A DNA stretch of 14,239 nt from NCBI GenBank assembly GCA_036939975.1, contig JALLPB010000201.1, forward strand, positions 6,249 to 20,487, given 5' to 3'. The notes under the pieces are model-generated. The model worked only from the letters and a program-made list of their open reading frames with translations, searched no databases and was not told the origin of the DNA. Below are positions 7,781 to 14,239 of this stretch, in pieces. The stretch is from Cyclostephanos tholiformis (taxonomy: Eukaryota > Bacillariophyta > Thalassiosirophyceae > Thalassiosirales > Thalassiosiraceae). Position 1 is the first letter of the stretch. The number at the start of each line of letters is the position of its first letter. A program made the translations under genes and the position numbers.

Positions 7781-8571
7781 TCAATGATAAGTAAGCATTA
7801 TCCTAAACATCTTATTCACTACTCGAGTAGAATTTCTCTTTTGAGTAATCTCAGGAGTGATTGACTTTGCAAATATATAAGAACCAGCTTCGTTGTCTGG
7901 AATAGTCTGGAGAGGGACATCAAGTGACTGAGATATCGTCAAGCACACCAAATCGGCGTAAGTCCACAACGTAACCAGTTTTCGGGATGAGCAATAGGAC
8001 TTGCTTGCACTTGCGGCTCCTTCCTAGCAACAGATTTCTCGATTAAGAATTCGAAACCTCATTCGCCCAAAACCAAAAAGACTTCGTCATTGGAAGCGAC
8101 TCAATGATACGTCCATGAACCCAGTATCCGCTTATATTCCGGCTTGTTCTTACCGCAATCAGCATCTTATTTCATAATGAAGGGACATCGTTCGAACCAG
8201 ATAATATTCCTAATGAAATAGTCAGCATGGTCGCAAGATAACTTGTACAAGTACACCATGATATCTTGAAGAGATCCTTCACTTGATCTCTGCATGGCGT
8301 TGCTCCATCTGTACGCAGTGGAACTTAATTCATTGCTATATCGATCCTAACTTCCTGGAGAGAATTGGCTTCTGTAACAATTGGCGCACCATATAGTAGC
8401 CCGTTCTTGTTTCCAAAATTCGCAAGATCCGCCATGTTGTCCCACTCGCGTTGTATTAGCATCTTCTTCTACGATTGTGGCTGTCTTCGGCGCCCTTACC
8501 TTTACGCTCATCTTCTGAGCTCATCTTTGGCTTCTTTCCAACGGCAACAGCAGCTTCATCATTGAGAGACA
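7781..8571 (-). pseudogene. Eroded minus-strand coding remnant, family unknown
   Basis: Reading the minus strand, protein-like phrases follow one another but in shifting frames and with stops between them: an apparent start MSLNDEAAVAVGKKPKMSSE (8571 downwards), then NGLLYGAPIVTEANSLQE (about 8404-8351), LQDIMVYLYKLSCDHADYFI (about 8267-8208), LARKEP-type text ending HPENWLRCG, and DVPLQTIPDNEAGSYIFAKS (about 7923-7864). This fits a decayed gene or a gene with several short introns; a possible donor G|GTAAGG lies near 8499. Composition is AT-richer and lacks the CGA/GTC bias of the flanking genes. I do not recognise the family. No terminal repeats or transposase motif were found. Confidence 0.3.
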
Positions 8572-8609
8572 TGGCTCAGGTGGCTGAGTGAGTTTCAATT
8601 TTAACGAGA

Positions 8610-8981
8610 GTGGAATTTTACACATTCAAGTGGAATTTGAATTTTGGCACATACGAAAAATCCAATGCCATCATGCCAGTCATAGTAGAAGGCTCTCGGA
8701 TATATTATTTCCCCTGCTTCACTGCCGTGCGTAAAATACAGCATCCCGATAGAAGATTGCCTCCTCTACCTCAATTGCAATTGAACCTTCCAGAAGCAAC
8801 GACGCGTTCGGATCATAGCATAGGAGCTGAGGGACCTGAGAAATCAAGCCAAGACAGCATCGCTAATGAGGTTGACAAATCTAATGCTGACATGGTCAGA
8901 ACTCGACAGATTAGCGATCCCATCAAGGAGGAATTGGGAGACTTGGGCATGGTAATCAGCAGTTCGAGGGAATGTGTTTAA
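8610..8981 (+). CDS. Hypothetical ORF of 123 codons
   Basis: Open frame of 123 codons with no recognised domain. The first half is hydrophobic/aromatic (MPVIVEGSRIYYFPCF); the second is polar and acidic (SQDSIANEVDKSNADMVR). It starts only 38 bases from the apparent start of the eroded minus-strand block, too close for two ordinary promoters. It may therefore be part of the same decayed element or an exon of a longer gene. It has no signal peptide or membrane helix. Coding status is uncertain. Confidence 0.3.
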   Translation: MEFYTFKWNLNFGTYEKSNAIMPVIVEGSRIYYFPCFTAVRKIQHPDRRLPPLPQLQLNLPEATTRSDHSIGAEGPEKSSQDSIANEVDKSNADMVRTRQISDPIKEELGDLGMVISSSRECV

Positions 8982-9289
8982 ATTGTAAAATGGAGCAAGA
9001 CTGCAACAACAGAAAATCTCCTAATAATTAGAAAAACTGTATGGGCCTTGATAAATTAAATGTCTGTTTCCTCCCGATGCACACATATTCCGTCATCCAG
9101 GACCTCGAAAGTACTAAGAAGAAGAGAGGAAGAGATATTTGTATTTCACTTACACCGTGCACTCACTGAGAGCTTTTTCCGTCGGCGATAGCAATAGAAA
9201 AGCTAAAATCCCTTCAACTCTTTGTCATCTCTCTATTCATGATATCTATATGTGAACAGCTATTATAATCAACTCATGTGCATTGTCTC
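8982..9289. other. Intergenic sequence / 3' flank of the DOMON gene
   Basis: AT-rich stretch with no long ORF, RNA gene or clear repeat. The minus-strand gene ends at 9290, so its 3' UTR should lie in the right-hand part. Confidence 0.4.
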
Positions 9290-12200
9290 TCAATTTTCTT
9301 GTGATTCGTCTGGAAGTACAAAAATAGTGCTTTCCTCCTCAGAATCTGATTCATCCAAGTACTTCCCCAGCAGGGCATTGTCCTTAGCTTCTTGAATCAT
9401 CGCGCTATCGATATCACCTTCACTCGGCGGCGGCGTACATTCCAGTCGTCTTTGTTCCATCATGGCCAGGGTTGCATCTGAGAATATGATCTGCATGGCG
9501 GAGGATGCAAGGGCGGTTTCATTTCTCGAGGATTCATTTTTCGATGATTTCGCGTTCGTCATAAGGGGGGTTCTGGAGTTGCTATCTTCCTTTTCCGCCA
9601 TGAGGCTTGATATCTTGATGCTCTCCTCTTGAGCGAGCTGGCTCTCGGTATTGAGAATCTTGCTCTCGAGCTCTGCGATCCGTGCGAAGAGCTCGTCAGT
9701 TGTGGAAATATCAGACGTATTGACTGCCGATTCGTACGCCACATCCGACGAATCGAAAGTAGGTGTGTCCTTGAGAAATTCGAAGGCTTCGCCTTTTTGG
9801 CCTATTGTGTCACAGCTCTTGTCCAACGATGACATCATATCAGGACTGCGACCGCTGTCGTACAGAGCCCGGCTCAATCTCGTCGTCAACACTTCTTCAT
9901 ACCCCCTCGGGGTGGCACCGAGAACAGGGAGTTCATCGTATCCAACATTCTCACCGGCTACTACATCTCCGATGTGATGTCTGCCATGGTCTGTCGTCGT
10001 TGTCTTAGACATTGAGGTATCGACAATCGGCGGTAAATGAGTCTGCACAACGTCAAGCGAGTCGATATTTTTGGAGCCACTTCCGCTTGGCGACGAGGCA
10101 GCGTTTTCCTCCTTATCCCTCTTCTCCAAAATGCACTCAATGCCTTCGATGAGATGCTCTATCGACTCATTGGCGAAGCCAAAGGTGTTGTCGAGGGTAT
10201 CGTGGCTGCGCAAGCTTTGGATGCTGTCCTTGTCTGGACCTCCACCGCCGATGCAGCTTTGAAAATAGGAATCTTTGTCGGAGTAAAGGTCATCGACGGT
10301 CGCATGGGATCCGTCCAGCTCGTCCTCGGTCATCTGTTTCGCAATATGGGAGAAGTAGATCATATCGCGGGTGGTTGTGCCGATCGGCGATCCCTTACCG
10401 ATCGTCGTCGATTCCTCGTCATACGGTTGGCTTGCGTCAGCGTCGCTCGGGTAGAATTGCTTCCCCTGTCGATCGAACCGCTGCCCTGGGGGAACCGTCG
10501 TTGGGTTGCCGTCGATCGAGAGGTCCTGGGACGCAGGGAAGGTGTCTCCTCCGACGATCTCGAGATCGTCGTACAACATGTGACGGTTGTCCCCCTCTTC
10601 GTCCGCCCCTGCCAGGCTCCTACCATCCTTGGGACTCTCGAAGTTGAAGTACCGTTTGATTTTCAAGACCCTACCGTCCACTGAAATCTTAGTAGTCGGG
10701 GACCCCGCTGCCCCGTCGCTGCGCTTCCCACTCTGTTTCCTACTCTTGTAATCGACGTGGTCGTTGTTGGCGTTGTTTCTACTATACCGACGGTACTTTC
10801 GAACGGCGAGGATCCCAGCAACGACGAAGGACGTCGCGAGCAAGACGGCTAGGACCATACCCGCCGTTGACCACGCCCCGCCGCCTCCTTTATCGTCGAT
10901 CGGATCTTCAACCGCAAAAGCCGCGGACTCATTCCCGTAGACGTCCTGGGCAGCGTCGGGACTTGGATCCCATCCTCCCCCCTCCCCGACGACCGCCCCG
11001 TTAGCACCCCTCAATGAGGCGACCACGTTCGTCATCCCGCTTATGTAAGCGTCGTCCGACGAATGCAGCGCGTCCATGCATGCGGCCTTGCCGGGGGGGT
11101 TATTGAAAGCCCTGATGATCTCGGCATCAAGAACGGCGGTTTTGGGGATCCCCCCGTTCGAGCGATAGACCGCGTAGCCCGCGTAGAAGTATGATACGGT
11201 CGCATCGTCCTTCTCGCGCTTGTCGAGGACGATCAGCTCGACGCCGACGGGCTCGACGCCCAATCTGACCTCGAAACGATTTAGGAGGTGATCCGACACG
11301 ATGGACAGAAGCTCGACGTCCCGAGCCACCGTGGAGGAGGAGGAGGAGGAGGACGACTCATCCTCCCTCCTCAGGGAACGACGCAGTGGTCCCTCCACCT
11401 TGACTAGGGAGAAGTCTACCACGAACGGACTCAGAGGGATGGACTTCGTGATTACCTCCCCCGCATCCGTGGGTACGTTGAACGAGAGCCCCCCCGACGG
11501 ACGAATAGGCATGACGGACGGCGTCGACGTGGTAGGTTCGAGCGTGGTCGGTTCGGCAGTCGGCTCCGTAGTCGGGGCGAATGTCGGTATCGGGGAGGTC
11601 GTGGGCGTCGACGTCGGCTCGACCGATACGGTCGGGGTTATCGTGGGCGGGACCGTCAGGCAGCTCACGCTGAGGCAGAACGGCCCGTCGCCCCCGTCGT
11701 CGTCGTTGCAATCGCACTCGTCGACGGCATCGGACCAAATGGGATGGCGTGCCTCGTTGCAATATTCGTCTGCCCTGAGGGGCTTATTCTCATCCCAAGT
11801 GCAGAAGTACCGCTCGACGAGTCCCGTCGGCGACGGCGTGGGAGCCTGGCGTTTCGGTCGTTAAATGTACGAATGACGGAGAGATTTGGGGGTATAATAT
11901 AAAATAGAAACGAGCGAAAAAAAGGAAGGGGTGAGTATCGTGTAGAGAGTAGAGAGGGGTTTCCCATCCAAACCAAAAAAAAAACTGCCTCGAACTGCCT
12001 CGCAAGATTCGTCGACTGGGGGGGGGGGGCATGCGAACAATGACAAACAAACCCCCGTCGTTCGATTTCCCCACATTTGTGTTTATGGGTACTACAAAAT
12101 CCAACCAGTCAACAAATTCGGTCGAATATGAGGTCGGTGGCCGCACACACACGCGGGATCGCTTTGCATCCATCCGTGCTTCGACACGACAAACGATTCC

Positions 12201-13547
12201 CCCCGGGTCGTCGACCGCCGCCCCTCATTCGTCATCCTTCCGTCGCGTCCCCAAGAGCATCCCCCCCGGGCACGCAACGGTTACGCAACGGGAGGGGGGG
12301 ATGCTCTTGGGGACGCGACGGAAGGATGACGAATGAGGGGCGGCGGTCGACGACCNCGCAAGGGGGGGGGGGGGGGGGGGGGGGCTGGGCTGTACCCGTG
12401 TTGCTTGGGTGATTACAACGATATACATTCACGACCAAAAGGGGCGATGAACTCACGTCGGTAACGTCCTCGTCGAAATCCTTGACGAACATTGCCCTCG
12501 CGGTGTGATAACCCAATTCTCCGTCGCCGCCGCCGCCACCGCCGCTCGACGATCCTCCGCCCGACGATACACCGTACTTTCCCCTGGCATACAGGAAGTA
12601 ATTATTCCCGATCTCGTATATCGGCAAATCGTACGTGTCCCACCCGTCGTCCTCGATTAGCAACTTGCCGAACGTCATGACGATCCTAGTCTTGCTCGTT
12701 ATATTATCGGCGACGTCGTCGTCTTTCGTCTCCGCCGTTGGCGGTAGCTCGACATTGCATTCCTCGATGTATATCGACGCATCGATCAACGTTTGTCTAT
12801 CGTCGACCATGCGCGTTGCCATTCCGCGCCATTCCGTCGTGCCGAGCTCGTACTTCATCACCGACGACTCCTCCCCCTTCGATGCTACCCCCCCCGCCCC
12901 GACCGCAGCATCGACCACCGCGTCGTCGTTCGCGTCGGTGGCGGTTTTCGATCCTGGCAATATCCCGATCACCGCGCGACTGCCGTCCATCTTGCCATCG
13001 GGGGATATGGCGAATCCCACCCACCCCCCCTCCCCATTTACGATGTCGTCGTCGTCGACGTCGATTGTCACCTCGAGTCGGACGCATAGGAGGCCGTCGT
13101 TCGAGTTCGACGACGTCGATGGTAACAACGAATAATGCATGACGACGGACCCGTCGTCGACTATGTCGTCGATCGAGTGGATTAGGTCCGTATACGTGCA
13201 CGACAGTGATCCTCCTCTCACTTGCATCGCCTCCCTCGTGGCCGTATCGTCGTCCTCCTCCTCATCCCCCCCCCCCCCGCGCGGACACGTCGACTTGGTG
13301 GTTTCGTCGTTCCATGTGATCGTGGTTGCGATTCGTCGTCTTCGTGGACGTGGTCGTCCGCTCCGCCGCCGCCGCCGCCGCCGACCACGACGACGACCTC
13401 ATCGACGGGGGACGAACGGCTCGATCCCACCACCGCGCGTGACGTCGTCATCGTCACGTCCGATGCCGATGCCGAGCAGGAGACCGACGCGGCGATAGTT
13501 AGGAAAAGGGCCAATGGATATCGGTAACGATAATAATACGGCCTCAT
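9290..13547 (-). CDS. DOMON-domain, PT-stalk, single-pass surface membrane protein (multi-exon gene)
   Basis: Proposed gene on the minus strand. The ATG at 13547 opens a signal peptide (PLALFLTIAASVSCSASAS). The frame changes between about 13400 and 13266 by a short intron or one missing G. The DOMON exon ends at 12457 (GAC|GTGAGT). A 611-base phase-0 intron follows (12456-11846, ending GCCAG), and the last exon runs 11845-9290 (851 codons plus stop). Protein order: signal peptide; acidic spacer; DOMON domain (WVGFAISPDGKM..SRAVIGI to ELGYHTARAMFV), with Met (12988-12990) and His (12505-12507) where haem-binding DOMONs place axial ligands; a segment with six Cys (11660-11803); a PTxxPT stalk; a globular region (VELLSIVSDHLLNRFEVRLG...VSYFYAGYAVY); one membrane helix; a basic stop-transfer (RKYRRYSR); and an acidic tail of about 500 residues with a short heptad-like stretch (FARIAELESKILNTESQLAQ). 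No cytochrome b561 domain is present. A sugar- or haem-binding surface sensor or adhesin is inferred, not shown. Confidence 0.75.
10801..10873 (-). other. Transmembrane helix of the DOMON protein
   Basis: Encodes AWSTAGMVLAVLLATSFVVA then GILAV, about 24 non-polar residues, followed directly by the basic RKYRRYSR. With the N-terminal signal peptide this gives type I topology: DOMON side outside, long tail inside. Confidence 0.85.
11506..11647 (-). other. Pro/Thr-rich stalk-coding segment
   Basis: On the minus strand this encodes tandem variants of PTxxPT, such as PTSTPTTSPIPTFAPTTEPT. Such stretches are usually extended, heavily O-glycosylated stalks that hold a domain away from the cell surface. 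It separates the Cys-rich segment from the juxtamembrane region. Confidence 0.8.
12206..12355. repeat. Perfect 62-base inverted repeat with a 26-base loop
   Basis: The left arm (12206-12267) and right arm (12294-12355) are exact reverse complements over 62 bases. The loop (12268-12293) carries ACGCAACGG twice, split by TT. The right arm ends exactly at the N (12356). It lies within the 611-base intron. It could be a fold-back element or an assembly or hairpin-read artefact; both are discussed in the findings. Confidence 0.9.
12356..12384. repeat. Ambiguous base followed by a 23-G homopolymer
   Basis: The only N in the window (12356) is followed by CGCAA and then 23 uninterrupted G (12362-12384). 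This is a likely weak point of the assembly; the true length here is not known from the sequence. It lies in the intron, so it does not affect the protein. Confidence 0.9.
12457..13305 (-). other. Exon with the DOMON domain
   Basis: The frame continues upstream of the internal Met at 13227, through a Gly run made by 13 G, to at least ITWNDETTKSTCPRG, so 13227 is not the start. The domain begins near LSCTYTD, includes beta-strand-like LCVRLEVTIDV and the DOMON signature GGWVGFAISPDGKM, and ends with NNYFLYARGKYG, a Gly/Ser loop, and ELGYHTARAMFVKDF. The exon closes at GAC (12459-12457) before GTGAGT, in phase 0. Confidence 0.75.
13266..13278 (-). repeat. 13-base C run at the N-terminal frame change of the DOMON gene
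   Basis: Thirteen C on + (G on the coding strand). The signal-peptide frame and the DOMON frame differ by exactly one base, so a run of 14 instead of 13 would join them with no intron. This makes the run decisive for the gene model. Confidence 0.8.
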
Positions 13548-14128
13548 TCCTTTCGTTCTTTTTGCTTTTTCGATATTATTTAACATCCATCCATCCCCCC
13601 CCTTTGCATAAATAATATCATCATCATTGAGAGAGTGAGTGCTCTTTTTCTCGCCGTGCATCCTCTTTCCTTTTTTACATTTATTTAGTACGATATAGTA
13701 CACTCTCTCCTCTGCCACGACGCCGTTGTTGAAAAAATAGATGCCCATAATATTATCATCGATGTCCATAATATTCAAATCACCATGTCATGTGCGAGCG
13801 AACGTTATGAGCGAGATGATGTTGTTATTTTTTCATGTTCCGGGACTACCGGGGGGATACGAATTTTCACCAATATAGGATTCCGACGTGACCTGGATGG
13901 CAGAGATGTTGGATTCAAAAAGACGAGAAATGTCATTCAAAAAAATAAAACGGCTTTTCCCTCCCTTGGAAAAGAAAGGAGTGAAGGGATCGTTTCATCG
14001 TTGTGCATGGTAGTTCAGGCCGTAGATACTCTACGGTACCATACGGGACAGAAATTGACAAACTCCTCTTTTCTGTGTTGGAAGCTGTTTGAAGATTCCT
14101 ATTTTTGAAAATAAGGGTAGTTTCGATA
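13548..14128. other. Upstream region of the DOMON gene; no gene recognised
   Basis: Upstream flank of the minus-strand DOMON gene, AT-richer than the coding regions. A stretch immediately before the start (about 13548-13620) carries ATTATTTATGC and AAATAATATCG on the minus strand, possible core promoter elements. A 107-codon plus-strand ORF (13785-14108) has no recognisable domain and was not called as a gene. Confidence 0.35.
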
Positions 14129-14199
14129 GGAGTTGAGGGAATACCTAGTGAGAGAATGATGAGAAATGACCGTGTTCAAGAGAGTGGAGTTGAGGGAAT
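14129..14199. repeat. Direct repeat of a 14-base phrase
   Basis: GGAGTTGAGGGAAT occurs at 14129-14142 and again at 14186-14199, 57 bases apart start to start. The spacer is A/G-rich with further imperfect GAGA/ATGA similarity, so a longer, eroded tandem repeat with about a 57-base period is possible, continuing beyond the window. Confidence 0.5.
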
Positions 14200-14234
14200 C
14201 ATGTAACATTTTTTACACTAAGTTACATGTAACT
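14200..14234. repeat. Palindrome and inverted repeat at the window edge
   Basis: AGTTACATGTAACT (14221-14234) is a perfect 14-base palindrome. In addition CATGTAAC (14200-14207) is the reverse complement of GTTACATG (14222-14229), giving an alternative 8-bp hairpin. It may be the edge of a repeat or mobile element lying to the right; the window ends 5 bases later. Confidence 0.5.
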
Positions 14235-14239
14235 ACGTT

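Larger units (their letters stand above)
11846..12456 (-). other. 611-base intron in the DOMON gene
   Basis: The donor GTGAGT (12456-12451) follows the DOMON exon in phase 0. The acceptor CGCCAG (ending at 11846) precedes GCTCCCACGCC in phase 0, so the two reading frames join exactly. A TTTAAC branch-like motif lies about 15-20 bases before the acceptor. The intervening DNA has stops and carries the inverted repeat, the N and the 23-G run. At 611 bases it is long compared with typical diatom introns of about 100 bases. Confidence 0.75.

Noticed and set aside
8185..8205. TTCGAAC as a possible tRNA T-loop
   Set aside because: The flanking bases do not form the five-base T-stem and no acceptor or anticodon arm could be found on either strand.
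11666..11668. Start of the membrane-protein exon at an internal Val/Met position
   Set aside because: The codon is GTG, the frame is open upstream to 11860, and it continues into a Cys-rich segment that joins the DOMON exon through a phase-matched splice site.
12206..12384. Miniature inverted-repeat transposon
   Set aside because: No target-site duplication is visible, the arms extend right up to the small loop, and the N and 23-G run at the border make an assembly or fold-back origin at least as likely.
12232..12450. Extension of the DOMON reading frame through a Pro-rich stretch and the N
   Set aside because: This lies after a good GTGAGT donor, reads the 23-G run and one arm of the inverted repeat, and skips the exact phase-0 join to the exon at 11845. 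It is intron sequence, not protein.
13785..14108. 107-codon plus-strand ORF
   Set aside because: No domain, signal or family resemblance, and it lies in the upstream flank of the DOMON gene. Length alone is weak evidence in this stop-poor DNA.

Overview
The window looks like nuclear DNA of a unicellular photosynthetic eukaryote, most likely a diatom or another stramenopile. This is inferred from four things: spliceosomal introns with recognisable GTGAGT/AG borders, an extracellular DOMON protein on a Pro/Thr 'PTxxPT' stalk of the kind common in diatom surface proteins, conserved eukaryotic housekeeping proteins (DBP3, PCIF1), and proteins swollen by low-complexity insertions. No bacterial operon, RNA gene, CRISPR array or intact mobile element was seen. 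The DNA is very rich in CGA/GAC (TCG/GTC) triplets and in G or C runs of 8 to 23 bases, often inside coding sequence, so several frames depend on homopolymer length.

Layout from left to right. (1) Bases 69-1237 (+) are the last exon of a DEAD-box helicase with the diagnostic C-terminus of DBP3 (60S ribosome biogenesis). Bases 1-68 are the end of the preceding intron, which splits helicase motif I. (2) Bases 1238-2349 hold no gene that can be recognised, only two weak ORFs and small repeats. (3) Bases 2350-4944 (-) encode an 864-residue S33 proline iminopeptidase-like alpha/beta hydrolase with a complete Ser/Asp/His triad but a greatly expanded cap region, including about 20 consecutive serines. 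(4) Bases 4945-5124 are a compact divergent promoter region. (5) Bases 5125-7725 (+) encode an 866-residue PCIF1/CAPAM-like cap-adjacent adenosine N6-methyltransferase with the NPPF active site but no visible WW domain. (6) Bases 7726-9289 are a composition-shifted region with eroded minus-strand coding remnants and one unassigned 123-codon ORF. (7) Bases 9290-13547 (-) are a multi-exon gene for a secreted or surface type I membrane protein: signal peptide, DOMON domain with candidate haem ligands, Cys-rich segment, PT-rich stalk, juxtamembrane domain, one membrane helix and a long acidic cytoplasmic tail. Its 611-base intron contains a perfect 62-base inverted repeat ending at the window's only N and next to a 23-G run. 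(8) Bases 13548-14239 are upstream or intergenic sequence with a short direct repeat and a palindrome at the edge.

The genes do not form a pathway. Two act in RNA metabolism (DBP3 in the nucleolus; PCIF1 on capped mRNA). One is a peptidase with a possible plastid- or secretory-targeting N-terminus, and one is a surface protein. The most interesting items are the DOMON/PT-stalk single-pass protein, the WW-less PCIF1, the fold-back next to the N, and the eroded coding block at 7.8-8.6 kb.
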